Source: Actinacidiphila bryophytorum
GTDB lineage: Bacteria; Actinomycetota; Actinomycetes; Streptomycetales; Streptomycetaceae
Assembly (NCBI RefSeq): GCF_016916835.1
Contig: NZ_JAFFIX010000007.1
Location: 248,001 to 312,000 of the forward strand
Reading direction: 5' to 3'
DNA length: 64,000 bases
Part shown: positions 25,508-34,241 of the stretch, piece after piece
Layout: the number at the start of each line of letters is the position of its first letter
Position numbering within the stretch: the stretch's first letter is position 1
Notes under the pieces: generated by a model
Told to the model about the DNA's origin: nothing
The model's database searches: none
What the model saw: the letters and a program-made list of their open reading frames with translations, nothing else
Made by a program: the position numbers and the translations under genes

Positions 25508-26287
25508 GTGACCACCGCCGCAGAGAGCGCCACCGCGACATTGACCGCCCATGACCGCTCCCCGGATCGAATCGGCCCGTTGGACGTGATGAACGAAGAG
25601 AACAGCCCGAAGCCCGCGCGCTCACTTCCCGGACGGCCCCCGGGTATTCGCGCCGACAGCTCCGGACTCACCGAACGCCAGCGCCGGGTCATCGAAGTCA
25701 TCAGGGATTCGGTCCAGCGCCGCGGATACCCGCCGTCGATGCGGGAAATCGGCCAGGCCGTCGGCCTGTCGAGCACGTCGTCGGTCGCCCACCAGCTGAT
25801 GGCGCTGGAGCGGAAGGGCTTTCTCCGCCGCGACCCGCACCGCCCCCGCGCCTATGAGGTACGCGCCTCCGACGCCGGACATCCGCAGCCCACGGACACC
25901 TCGGGCAAGCCGTCGGCCTCCTATGTGCCGCTGGTCGGACGTATTGCGGCAGGCGGCCCGATCCTCGCCGAGGAATCGGTCGAGGACGTCTTCCCGCTGC
26001 CTCGCCAACTCGTCGGCGACGGCGAGCTGTTCGTTCTCAAGGTGGTCGGCGACTCGATGATCGAGGCGGCGATCTGCGACGGCGACTGGGTCACCGTCCG
26101 GCGCCAGCCGGTCGCAGAGAACGGCGACATCGTGGCCGCGATGCTCGACGGCGAAGCCACCGTGAAGCGATTCAAGCGGGACAACGGGCATGTGTGGCTG
26201 CTGCCGCACAATGCCGCCTACCAACCCATTCCCGGTGACGAGGCCACCATCCTCGGCAAGGTCGTGGCGGTCCTGCGCAGGGTCTGA
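25508..26287 (+). CDS. lexA: SOS repressor LexA
   Basis: LexA (259 aa) represses DNA-damage genes until RecA filaments trigger self-cleavage. Residues about 50-115 form the winged helix ([32 protein letters not shown]). The cleavage bond is Ala148-Gly149 (GRIAAGGP), and the catalytic pair is Ser183 (GDSMIEA) and Lys220 (EATVKRF). I chose GTG 25508, with GAAAGGGG just upstream and the N-terminal extension usual for streptomycetes; an upstream extension of the frame lacks a ribosome site. It is divergent from nrdRJ and carries its own SOS box. Confidence 0.97.
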   Translation: MTTAAESATATLTAHDRSPDRIGPLDVMNEENSPKPARSLPGRPPGIRADSSGLTERQRRVIEVIRDSVQRRGYPPSMREIGQAVGLSSTSSVAHQLMALERKGFLRRDPHRPRAYEVRASDAGHPQPTDTSGKPSASYVPLVGRIAAGGPILAEESVEDVFPLPRQLVGDGELFVLKVVGDSMIEAAICDGDWVTVRRQPVAENGDIVAAMLDGEATVKRFKRDNGHVWLLPHNAAYQPIPGDEATILGKVVAVLRRV

Positions 26288-26304
26288 AAGGCGACTCGTC
26301 CGAG

Positions 26305-26384
26305 CGCCCCGGAATCCGCACGCCGGTTCCGGGGCGGACTCGTGTAAGGCCCCGTGCGCCGCTCATGGCGCCCGGGGCTTTGTT
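26305..26384. terminator. double hairpin between lexA and dinG
   Basis: Hairpin 1 pairs CGCCCCGGAA (26305-26314) with TTCCGGGGCG (26327-26336). Hairpin 2 pairs GCCCCGTGCGCC (26349-26360) with GGCGCCCGGGGC (26367-26378), with one mismatch, and is followed by TTTGTT. The second is a classical intrinsic terminator for lexA; the first could stop the convergent dinG transcript. Confidence 0.8.
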
Positions 26385-26413
26385 CCTGCCCGGGCAGTCC
26401 CCCGGGCGGGCGC

Positions 26414-28384
26414 TCAGACCTTCGCTGCCGCGTCGATGGCGGCCAGCGAGCGCCGCACCTGCTGCCGGTCGGTCGTGTACCAGAGGTCCGGCATCGACGA
26501 GCGCAGGAAGCCGCCGTAGCGGGCCGTCGCGAGCCGCGGGTCGAGCACCGCCACCACCCCGCGGTCGCCCGACGCCCTGATCAGCCGGCCCGCGCCCTGC
26601 GCCATGAGCAGCGCGGCGTGGGTCGCGGCGACAGCCATGAAACCGTTGCCCCCGTGCTCCTCGACCGACTTCTGCCGGGCGCTCATCAGCGGGTCGTCGG
26701 GCCGCGGGAAGGGGATCCGGTCCATCACCACCAGCTGGCAGTTGACCCCCGGCACGTCCACTCCCTGCCACAGCGACAGCGTGCCGAAAAGGCACGTCCT
26801 GGCGTCCTGCGAGAAGGCGCGGATCAGCTCGCCCAGGGTCTCCTCGCCCTGCAGCAGCACCGGGTGGTCCAGCCGCGCACGCATCGCCTCCGCGGCCGTC
26901 TGGGCGCCGCGCATGGACGAGAACAGCCCGAGCGTACGGCCGCCCGCCGCCTCGATCAGCTCGGCGAGTTCGTCCAGCATGTCCTCGCGGCCCGCGTCCC
27001 TCCCGGGCGGCGACAGGTGCTTGGCGACGTAGAGGATGCCCTGCTTGCGGTAGTCGAAGGGCGACCCGACGTCGATGCCCTTCCACCGCGCCACGTCCTC
27101 GCCCTCGGTGCCCTCGGCGGACAGGCCCATGGAGGCCGCCACCCCGTTGAAGTCGCCGCCGAGCTTGAGCGTGGCGGAAGTGAGGACCACCGAGCGGTCG
27201 GTGAACAGTTTCTCGCGCAGCAGCCCCGACACGTTGAGCGGGGCGACCCGCAGCGAGGCGCCGAAGCGGTCGTGGCGCTCGCACCAGACCACGTCGTACT
27301 CCGAGACCGCAACCAGCCGCTCGCTCACCTCGTGCACGTGCTCGACGGCGGCCAGGGCCTGCTTGCGCACCGCGTCCTCGTCCTGCACCGACTTGTCCCG
27401 GGTGTCGCCGAGCGCGGTGATCACCTGGCGGCAGGCGTCCCGCAGCGCCGACAGGACGTACAGCAGGTCCTCGGGGATCTCTTCGAGGCGTCCGGGCAGG
27501 GCCAGCTCCATCACCCGCTCGAAGCCCTCCGCGGCGCTCAGCAGGGCGTCCGCCGCCTTCTCGTTGACCAGCCGGGCGGCGCGCTTGACCGCGCGGTTGA
27601 CGCCGCCCGCGCTCAGCTCACCGGTGGCCACACCGGTGACCCGGGAGACCAGCTCGTGCCCCTCGTCGATGATCAGGACCTCGTGGCCGGGCAGGACCGG
27701 TGTGCCCTCGATGGCGTCGATCGCCAGCAGCGCGTGGTTGGTGACGACCACGTCGGCCAGCTTGGCGCGCTCGCGCGCCGCCTCGGCGAAACACTCGGCG
27801 CCGTATGCGCACTTGGTGGCGCCCAGGCACTCGCGCGAACTGACCGACACCTGCCCCCAGGCGCGGTCGGACACCCCGGGGGTGAGTCCGTCGCGGTCCC
27901 CGGTCTCGGTGTCGTCGGCCCAGTCCCGCATCCGCAGCAGGTCCTGACCGAGCTTGCTGGTCGGCGCCGCCGCCTCGAAGGGGTCGAAGAGGCCCTCTTC
28001 CTCGTCCTGCGGCGCCCCCTCGTGCAGGCGGTGCAGGCACAGGTAGTTGGACCGGCCCTTGAGCATCGCGAACTGCGGCTCGCGGCGCAGCAGCGGCTTG
28101 AGCGCGCTGACCGTGCGGGGCAGGTCGCGCTCCACGAGCTGCCGCTGCAGGGCGAGGGTGGCGGTGGCGACCACAACCCGCTCCCCGTGGGCGAGCGCGG
28201 GCACGAGATACCCGAGGGACTTGCCGGTGCCGGTGCCCGCCTGGACGAGCAGGTGGGACTTGTCGTCCACGGCGGCGGCGACGGCCTCGGCCATGGTGAC
28301 CTGACCGGCCCGCTCCACGCCTCCGACGGCGGTGACGGCGGCGTGCAGCAGGTCGGTGAGTGCGGGTGGGGGCGTGTCAGTCAT
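26414..28384 (-). CDS. DinG/XPD-type ATP-dependent DNA helicase
   Basis: This 656-residue superfamily 2 helicase of the iron-sulfur type probably unwinds DNA or R-loop structures 5' to 3'. The Walker A motif is AGTGTGKS (49-56) and Walker B is IIDEGHEL (DEGH 240-243). Four cysteines between them (116 in NYLCLH; 186, 192 and 198 in ECLGATKCAYGAEC) fit a 4Fe-4S site. Motif VI is QGAGRLIRASGDRG. No exonuclease domain is fused. ATG 28384 has no clear ribosome site. The gene is convergent with lexA and divergent from the NYN-FHA gene. No SOS box is visible upstream despite the name of the family. Confidence 0.92.
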   Translation of the reverse strand: MTDTPPPALTDLLHAAVTAVGGVERAGQVTMAEAVAAAVDDKSHLLVQAGTGTGKSLGYLVPALAHGERVVVATATLALQRQLVERDLPRTVSALKPLLRREPQFAMLKGRSNYLCLHRLHEGAPQDEEEGLFDPFEAAAPTSKLGQDLLRMRDWADDTETGDRDGLTPGVSDRAWGQVSVSSRECLGATKCAYGAECFAEAARERAKLADVVVTNHALLAIDAIEGTPVLPGHEVLIIDEGHELVSRVTGVATGELSAGGVNRAVKRAARLVNEKAADALLSAAEGFERVMELALPGRLEEIPEDLLYVLSALRDACRQVITALGDTRDKSVQDEDAVRKQALAAVEHVHEVSERLVAVSEYDVVWCERHDRFGASLRVAPLNVSGLLREKLFTDRSVVLTSATLKLGGDFNGVAASMGLSAEGTEGEDVARWKGIDVGSPFDYRKQGILYVAKHLSPPGRDAGREDMLDELAELIEAAGGRTLGLFSSMRGAQTAAEAMRARLDHPVLLQGEETLGELIRAFSQDARTCLFGTLSLWQGVDVPGVNCQLVVMDRIPFPRPDDPLMSARQKSVEEHGGNGFMAVAATHAALLMAQGAGRLIRASGDRGVVAVLDPRLATARYGGFLRSSMPDLWYTTDRQQVRRSLAAIDAAAKV

Positions 28385-28487
28385 AGGAGGGCAAGCCTAC
28401 GGGCAGCCACCGACAGCGGCGTCCCGTCGCGCTGTTGCCGCCCGTCCGCGGGACCGGTCCCGCCTGGCGGTGCTAGCTTCTGGTCAC

Positions 28488-29651
28488 ATGCCGTTCGAGC
28501 GCCGACTGACCCTTGACTCCTCGGCCGCCGAGTACGTGATCGACGTCGCCAACGTGGTGCGCGAGCCGGCGCTCGGCGGGACGCGGGCGGCGGACCTGGA
28601 CCGGCTCGCGGGACTGCTCGACGCCCTGGCGGACTTCGCCCGCGACCCGGCGGTGCAGGTCTACGCGATCACCGACCGCTCGCTGCTGACCGACGGGCGG
28701 CTGACGGCGCGGGAGCGGGACCTGCTGGAGGGCTGGTACCGGGGCGGGAAGCTGGAGGTGCTGCCGCGCGCAGACGACCGCATCCTGGAGCTGGCCGACG
28801 CCCTCGGCCTGCGGGTGGTCAGCGCCGACAACTTCCTCGACTTCCACCGCGCCTACCCGTGGATCCCCGGTGACCGCGACCGCTTCCTGCGCCCGGTCCT
28901 GGAGCCCGGCGGGCGCATAGGGGTCCGGCCCAGGATCATGCCGGTGCCCGAGGAGTGGCAGGTGTCCCGCAAGGAGGAGGAGGGCCTGCTGCTGCGTGCC
29001 GGGGTGGTCAGGCGCTGGGAGCACTCGGCTGCGCACCGGGCGGTGCTGAGCCGCGACTGGCGCTGCCCGGAGGCCGGCTGCCCCCTCTTCGGTGCGACCG
29101 GCAGGCCCGGCACCGCCCTGCCGCGGCGCCGCAAGGACCGGGTGCTGTGCCCCACGCACGGTGTGCAGCTGACCGACGCAGGGCCGCTGCGCCCGCGTGC
29201 GCAGGTCAAGGTGGTCATGGACGGGACGGTGCGGGGCCGCTTCATGGTCACCGAGGGCGACCCGGTGGCTGTGGGCCGCGCCCCGGCGGGCGGCGGGGTG
29301 GCGCTCGGCGCCTGGATCGAGGACAGCGCGGTGGAGTCGGTGAGCAGAACCCACGTGGTGCTCAGCTACGAGGGCGGCGCCCTCAGCGTGCTGGACGAGC
29401 GCAGCGCGAACGGCACCTGGGTGCGGCGGCGGCTGCCGGGCGGCGACTCGACGGGCCCGCTGGCGCACGGCGTCACCCGCAGGCTGCGCAGGGGCGAGTC
29501 GGTGGTGCTGCACGACCGGCTGGAACTGCTGCCGAGCGGGCGGCAGTTCGTCTTCGAGGACGACCCGGCGGACGGTACGGTCACAGCGCGGGGCAGCAGC
29601 GCGGCAGCGGAACCCACGATGATGCAGCTGCCGTTGCACGACATGGGCTGA
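28488..29651 (+). CDS. NYN/PIN-like nuclease - zinc site - FHA domain protein
   Basis: This 387-residue protein has three parts. Residues about 10-135 look like a NYN/PIN ribonuclease fold, with acidic positions at Asp19 (VIDVANVV), Asp96-Asp97 (RADDRILELAD) and Asp114/Asp118 (VSADNFLDF). Residues 193-224 hold a probable zinc site (Cys193, Cys198, Cys221, His224; CPEAGCPL and LCPTHG). Residues about 255-345 are a forkhead-associated domain with VGRAP, SRTHV and SANGTWV, which binds phosphothreonine peptides. ATG 28488 begins the protein; 52 codons of open frame upstream are not supported. The kinase gene starts 12 bases after the stop, so the two are cotranscribed and the FHA domain is a likely kinase target or docking site. 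The nuclease assignment is by eye. Confidence 0.8.
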   Translation: MPFERRLTLDSSAAEYVIDVANVVREPALGGTRAADLDRLAGLLDALADFARDPAVQVYAITDRSLLTDGRLTARERDLLEGWYRGGKLEVLPRADDRILELADALGLRVVSADNFLDFHRAYPWIPGDRDRFLRPVLEPGGRIGVRPRIMPVPEEWQVSRKEEEGLLLRAGVVRRWEHSAAHRAVLSRDWRCPEAGCPLFGATGRPGTALPRRRKDRVLCPTHGVQLTDAGPLRPRAQVKVVMDGTVRGRFMVTEGDPVAVGRAPAGGGVALGAWIEDSAVESVSRTHVVLSYEGGALSVLDERSANGTWVRRRLPGGDSTGPLAHGVTRRLRRGESVVLHDRLELLPSGRQFVFEDDPADGTVTARGSSAAAEPTMMQLPLHDMG

Positions 29652-29663
29652 ACGGGGGGCGCA

Positions 29664-30857
29664 GTGGCGGTGGAGATCGGTGTCGGTACGGTCCTGAGCG
29701 GTCGCTACCGGCTGGAGCAGCTGCTCGGCGGAGGCGGGTTCGGGCAGGTCTACGCGGCCCTCGACCAGGGTCTGGGCCGACGGGTCGCGGTGAAGGTGCT
29801 GACGCTGCGCGCCGAGTGGGCCGACGTCGAACGCAGCGAGCGCCAGGGGCGCTTCCGCCGCGAGGCGATCGCGGCCGCCGCGCTGAGCCACCCGAACGTG
29901 GCGACGATCCATGACGCGGGCGAGCACGAGGGGCAGCCCTTCATCGTCATGGAGCTGCTGCCGGGCACCGACTTCCGCAATGTGCTGCTGGACCGGGGCG
30001 GGCTGCCTGTACCCGACGTGCTGGCGTACGGGGCGCAGATCTGCGCCGGGCTGCAGCACGCCCACGAACGCGGCCTGGTGCACCGCGACATCAAACCCGA
30101 GAACCTGATGCTGCTCCCGGACGGCGTCGTCAAGATCTGCGACTTCGGCCTCGTCGCCCCGCAGGACCAGAATGTGACGCGCTATACCGAGCCGCAGGCG
30201 CTGCTCGGCTCGCCGCCGTACTTCACCCCGGAGCAGGCGCAGGGCGGCGAGGTCACCGCGCAGTCCGACCTGTACTCGCTCGGCTGCGTCCTCTACGCCA
30301 TGCTCGCGGAAGGGCCGCCCTTCACCGCGGGGAACTACATCGGCTACGCCTATCTCCACGTACACGAGGAGCCCGAGCCGATCGTGCACCGGCGCCCCGA
30401 GGTGCCCTCGGAGCTGGCGCAGCTGATCCACCAGCTGCTCGCGAAGGCCCCGCGGGACCGTCCGGCCAGTGCCGCGGAGGTGGGCGCGCGCCTGCGGGCG
30501 ATGATGCGGCCCTCGCCCCTGCGGCGGACCCCGACGGCCCTGGACCGCGGCGCCCGGCACCTGGTGTGGACGCTGATCGAGGAGGGTGAGGCGCTGCTCT
30601 CCGCCGGGCGCTTCCACGACGCGGACGACCGGTACTGGCAGGCGCGGCAGCAGATCCTGCGGCAGGGCGCGGACAGCGAACCGGCGTCCTTTGCCGCGCT
30701 TTTCGGCCGGGCGCGGGCGCTGGAGGGCCTCAACGGCGTCGAGTCGACCCGCAGGCAGCTCGAAGAGCTGGCCGCGAGCACGGCGGAGGCGCTGGGCGCC
30801 GACCATCCGCTCTCCCGGTGCACCGCCGCCTACGCGTCGGTCAGGGCAGCACACTGA
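29664..30857 (+). CDS. Hanks-type serine/threonine protein kinase
   Basis: This is a 397-residue soluble kinase. The glycine loop is LLGGGGFGQVY (20-30), the ATP-anchoring lysine is Lys44 (VAVKVL), the catalytic loop HRDIKPEN begins at 140, and DFG is at 160-162, followed by a normal activation segment (LLGSPPYFTPEQ). Kinase homology ends near 280. The last about 105 residues are helical and TPR-like (LIEEGEALLSAGRFHDADDRYWQAR), and there is no transmembrane segment or PASTA repeat, unlike PknB. GTG 29664 is preceded by GGGGGG. It lies between two FHA genes and its last 17 bases overlap the convergent FHA gene. Confidence 0.95.
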   Translation: MAVEIGVGTVLSGRYRLEQLLGGGGFGQVYAALDQGLGRRVAVKVLTLRAEWADVERSERQGRFRREAIAAAALSHPNVATIHDAGEHEGQPFIVMELLPGTDFRNVLLDRGGLPVPDVLAYGAQICAGLQHAHERGLVHRDIKPENLMLLPDGVVKICDFGLVAPQDQNVTRYTEPQALLGSPPYFTPEQAQGGEVTAQSDLYSLGCVLYAMLAEGPPFTAGNYIGYAYLHVHEEPEPIVHRRPEVPSELAQLIHQLLAKAPRDRPASAAEVGARLRAMMRPSPLRRTPTALDRGARHLVWTLIEEGEALLSAGRFHDADDRYWQARQQILRQGADSEPASFAALFGRARALEGLNGVESTRRQLEELAASTAEALGADHPLSRCTAAYASVRAAH

Positions 30858-31482
30858 CGTGGACGTCGGCGGCCAGCCGGAAGGTCTCCCCCGGCCGCAG
30901 TGCCGCCTTGTGGTTCGCGGTGAGCCGGTAGCCGCGCACATAGGTGCCGTTGGTGGAGCCCTCGTCGGTGATCCATGCCGAGCCGTCGGCCTCGACACCG
31001 ACCCGCGCGTGGATACGTGACAGGTTGTCGCGGTCGGCGAGGAAGGTGACCGCGGGGCACAGCTGCGGGTCGCGGCCCAGCCGGATCGAGTAGCCGGGCG
31101 CCACCTCGACGACGTCGCCGCTGGGGAAGTGCAGCCGCAGCGCGTCCACGGGGATGTCCCTGCGGGTCCGCGCTGCCCTGGGCAGGGCGCCGGGGATGAC
31201 GTTGATGACCCGGGTGTGCTCGGTGTCCGCCCGGGCCTCGGGCGGCTCGCCGGCGGCAGGCCCCGGCCCCTGGATGTCGCCCGGCGGCCGGTCCTGCGGG
31301 GGGACTCCCGGGCGGGGCAGCCGCTCGGTCGGGGCGGTCGGCGAGACCGACGGCGCGGCTGCGGCATGTGCCGCGGCCATCAGGGCGAACGGCACGAAGC
31401 AGCCCTGGCAGACCAGTTGGCCGGCGAAGGAGCGGGGCATGCCGCATTCCGGGCAGGATCCGACGCCCGTTTCCTCGCGCAT
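30841..31482 (-). CDS. zinc-ribbon FHA domain protein
   Basis: This is a 213-residue protein. The N-terminus has a zinc-ribbon pattern, Cys10, Cys13, Cys25 and Cys28 (CPECG and CQGC), then a Pro/Ala-rich linker of about 60 residues. A C-terminal FHA domain (residues about 120-210) follows, with the phosphopeptide-binding elements RLGRDPQL, LSRIHARV and STNGTYV. The threonine-bearing linker segment DTEHTRVINVIPG resembles the kinase-target motifs of GarA-type proteins, but the spacing is different. ATG 31482 is the last sensible start; the frame runs open far upstream as a GC artefact. It is convergent with the kinase (17-base overlap) and is a plausible substrate or reader of that kinase. Confidence 0.85.
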   Translation of the reverse strand: MREETGVGSCPECGMPRSFAGQLVCQGCFVPFALMAAAHAAAAPSVSPTAPTERLPRPGVPPQDRPPGDIQGPGPAAGEPPEARADTEHTRVINVIPGALPRAARTRRDIPVDALRLHFPSGDVVEVAPGYSIRLGRDPQLCPAVTFLADRDNLSRIHARVGVEADGSAWITDEGSTNGTYVRGYRLTANHKAALRPGETFRLAADVHVSVLP

Positions 31483-31571
31483 CCGCCCCCATCCCTCCGC
31501 GGTACGACCGGTGCCGCGATCGTATCGGCTGGCGCGTCGGGATGGCGCGATCGGAGGTCGGACCACGCGCG

Positions 31572-33335
31572 TCAGACCACGTGCAGCGGGTTGGGCACAG
31601 TGCCGTGCACGGCGGCGTGCGGCCGCTCGGCGCGGTCGCGGTAGCCGTCCAGGTGCAGCCGGTTGCGGTTGAGGCAGAGCCGGTCGATCCGCGGGGTGAG
31701 CAGGTCGAAGCTGGCGAATCGTTCCTTGAGGTGCGGGAAGCGCTCCTGGTAGCGGATGATCTCGTCGCGCACCAGTGCCCAGAAGTCCGCCTCGGGGACG
31801 TGGAGCTGGTCCCTGCACAGCGGTGCCAGATAGCGCAGGACGCCCACGAAGAGACCCGAATGGATGAACTGCGTGAGGAATCCGGGCTCCTCGGTGAGCA
31901 GCACAGCCCTGACGTCGTCGGGCATGGTGCCGTGCTCGGGCAGCGCCTCGGCGCTGACGTTGACGTCGTCGACGAAGTCCTTGACGGCGAGCCGCACCGG
32001 CACGTCGTGCTCGTCGAAGACCACGATGGCGTTCTCTCCGTGCGGGGAGAAGACCGTGCCGTAGCGGTAGAGGAAGTGCAGCAGCGGCGGCAGCAGCGCA
32101 CAGAACAGGTGCCGCAGCCAGACCGCGGGCGCGACCCCGGATCGCGTGACCAGTTCCGCGGTGAACGAGCGGCCGTAGGTGTCGGTGTGCAGCAGCGCGG
32201 CAAGGGTGCGCGCCCGCTCCCCCGGTTCGAGGTGCGCGGCCAGCGGTTCGCGCCAGATGCAGCCCAGCAGTTCGCGGTATTGGTACGGGACGGTCGGCAG
32301 CCGGTCGTACTGCGGGTGCGCGACGGTCACCGAGGCGACCTCGCCGAGCAGGATCACCCGGGTCTCGTCGCACAGAAACGGATCTTCCGCATGCAGCCGC
32401 TGGACCCACGCGGTGACCGCGGGCGCGGCAAGGGTGCGTTCGGTGGGCAGGCCGCGCCAGACCAGGGTGTTGAGCACCGACAGCGGCAGCTTGACCGTAC
32501 GGCGCTGCGGGCGGCTGGTGTTGAGGAAGGTCCTGACGGACTGCTGGGGCAGCCGGAGGTCGTTGTCGGTGCCCAGGGCGATGATGGACCCGTCGGCGAC
32601 CGCGGGCGCGAAGAGCGGCAGGACGACGTGCTCCCACTGCCAGGGGTGCACCGGCAGCAGCAGGTAGTCCGCCGGGTCCTTGTCGCGGTCGGCGACGGTG
32701 TGCCGGAAGGAGTCGAGCGTGGCGGGCGGCAGCTCGTCCGCGTAGAGCAGATCGGGGGTGGCCAGCGTGTCGACACCGCGGTACTTGGCCAGGCTGTGGT
32801 GCACGGCGATCCACGGCAGGCGGTGCTGCCTGCGGGCCTCGGGCGCCCAGCGGGCCGCGTCGGCGTCCGAGAAGCCGATACGCCCCTTGTTCGCGACCAG
32901 CCACGGGTGCCCGGTCTGGTGCCCTTCCAGCTCCGCGTAGTCCAGGTCCGCCAAGTCGGCGGCTGGCAGCGCCTCCTCGGCAAGGCGCAGGTCGGCGCGC
33001 AGCGTGGTGAGGAGTTCGCGGATGAGGTGCCCCGTGGTGTCGCCGCCCAGGCCGAGCACTGCGTCGTGCGCCTGGCTGACGAAGTGCAGCGGGTCGCCGT
33101 CGGGGCCGATGCTCGCCGGGTCCACCTGCCAGCTGCCGTACGCGCCCCGGCCGGCCTGGAAGCGGTAGGTGAGCGTGTCGCTGATCCGCAGGCGGTAGGC
33201 GGCGGGCCCGGCCGCGGGGTCCGGCTCCGGGACGATGACCTCCTCGTAGGCGAACTCGGCGAGCATCTTCGCCAGCAGGCGCCGGGCCGCGCTCTGCCAG
33301 GCGGACGGGTCGGGGGCGGGAGGGGTGCTGATCAC
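31572..33335 (-). CDS. IucA/IucC family NIS siderophore synthetase (second copy)
   Basis: NIS synthetases adenylate a carboxylate such as citrate and condense it with an amine or hydroxyl. This 587-residue protein has the family motifs VHPWQWEHVVLP, GRSFTAELVTRSG, FSPHGENAIVVFD and VKDFVDDVNV, with the FhuF-like C-terminal helices at the end. Its length and motif set resemble the DesD-type enzymes that finish siderophore assembly. The start is GTG 33335 with GGAG about ten bases upstream. It is the last gene of the four-gene cluster, separated from the acyltransferase by 162 bases that may carry an internal promoter or only a repeat-rich spacer. Confidence 0.92.
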   Translation of the reverse strand: MISTPPAPDPSAWQSAARRLLAKMLAEFAYEEVIVPEPDPAAGPAAYRLRISDTLTYRFQAGRGAYGSWQVDPASIGPDGDPLHFVSQAHDAVLGLGGDTTGHLIRELLTTLRADLRLAEEALPAADLADLDYAELEGHQTGHPWLVANKGRIGFSDADAARWAPEARRQHRLPWIAVHHSLAKYRGVDTLATPDLLYADELPPATLDSFRHTVADRDKDPADYLLLPVHPWQWEHVVLPLFAPAVADGSIIALGTDNDLRLPQQSVRTFLNTSRPQRRTVKLPLSVLNTLVWRGLPTERTLAAPAVTAWVQRLHAEDPFLCDETRVILLGEVASVTVAHPQYDRLPTVPYQYRELLGCIWREPLAAHLEPGERARTLAALLHTDTYGRSFTAELVTRSGVAPAVWLRHLFCALLPPLLHFLYRYGTVFSPHGENAIVVFDEHDVPVRLAVKDFVDDVNVSAEALPEHGTMPDDVRAVLLTEEPGFLTQFIHSGLFVGVLRYLAPLCRDQLHVPEADFWALVRDEIIRYQERFPHLKERFASFDLLTPRIDRLCLNRNRLHLDGYRDRAERPHAAVHGTVPNPLHVV

Positions 33336-33497
33336 GGTGGGCTCCAGCGGGGGGACCGGGGTGCGGGCGGGGGGTGGGGGGTGGGGACCGGTACCTCTCG
33401 GCCGGCACCGCTCGGGGGGGTGCTGCGGGTGGGGTTTCCGGTGGCGTATTTCCGGTCGGGAACTGCGGATCGGGACCTTCCGATCGGGTCCTTCCGG
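33336..33497. repeat. G-rich degenerate repeat spacer in the siderophore cluster
   Basis: The spacer begins with a run of G tracts (about 33345-33390) and continues with imperfect copies of TTCCGRTCGGG (about 33447-33500). It contains no convincing promoter. It could form strong secondary structure in the mRNA between the acyltransferase and the second synthetase. Confidence 0.5.
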
Positions 33498-34208
33498 TCA
33501 GAGCAGGTGGCGCAGAGCGCGGTCGCGGATCATCAGGGCCGCACGCTTGCCCGGCACTTCGGCCTCGGCGGACAGCCGGAAGCCGGCGGCCAGGAAGGCC
33601 GCCACGGAAGGCGTGTTGCGCAGGTCGGGTTCCGCGACGACCCGGACGCACCCGGGGCGGTGGTCGAGGACCAGGTCGGCGACCGCCCTGATCAGGGTGC
33701 CGCCCAGGCCGCGGCCGCGGTCGGCGGCGCCGCCGATGAGCAGGTGGACGCCGGTGTCCTGCGGCCTGGCCGGGTAGCACCTGGCCAGCGGGTCGAGGTC
33801 GGCGCGGTAGACCTCCCAGTAGCTCATCGGGGTGCCGTCGAGCAGGCCGAGGCACGGGACGCTGCGGCCGTCGCCGCCGAGCTGGGCGGCCAGGTGCCGG
33901 GCGGTCACCGCGGGCGCGCCCGCCAGCTCCCAGAAGGCCGCGACCGACGGGTCGTTCATCCAGGCGCTGACGAGGGCAATGTCGCGTTCCGCATCGACGG
34001 GGGCGAGCCGGAAGTGTCCCGCGGGCGTGTCGGCGGTGGCCCAGCCGGCGATGTCCCCGACCAGGGCGGACCCGGCGGCGGAGTGCGGGGACCGCGGGCC
34101 GGGGGTCGCGGGGCGCGGCAGGTCGTCGCGGGCCGCGAAGAGCGCCAGGAAGTCCGGCGGCAGGGTCAGGTCGAGGGTGTCCTCGGTGCCGGAGTCGGCA
34201 GATGGCAA
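33498..34208 (-). CDS. GNAT acyltransferase of the siderophore cluster (IucB/AlcB-like)
   Basis: This 236-residue acyl-CoA N-acyltransferase belongs to the group that acylates hydroxylamino groups in siderophore pathways. The segment FRLAPVDAERDIALVSAWMNDPSVAAFW is typical of the IucB/AlcB branch, and the CoA-binding loop is RGRGLGGTLIRAV. The catalytic region continues with VRVVAEPDLRNTPSVAAFLAAGF. The start is TTG 34208, chosen because GGAGGAGCGACC lies directly upstream; there is no nearby ATG. The first about 65 residues are extra and unassigned. It sits 33 bases after the first synthetase gene. Confidence 0.88.
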   Translation of the reverse strand: MPSADSGTEDTLDLTLPPDFLALFAARDDLPRPATPGPRSPHSAAGSALVGDIAGWATADTPAGHFRLAPVDAERDIALVSAWMNDPSVAAFWELAGAPAVTARHLAAQLGGDGRSVPCLGLLDGTPMSYWEVYRADLDPLARCYPARPQDTGVHLLIGGAADRGRGLGGTLIRAVADLVLDHRPGCVRVVAEPDLRNTPSVAAFLAAGFRLSAEAEVPGKRAALMIRDRALRHLL

Positions 34209-34241
34209 GGTCGCTCCTCCTCTCCCGGGCGGGGCCGCCGG

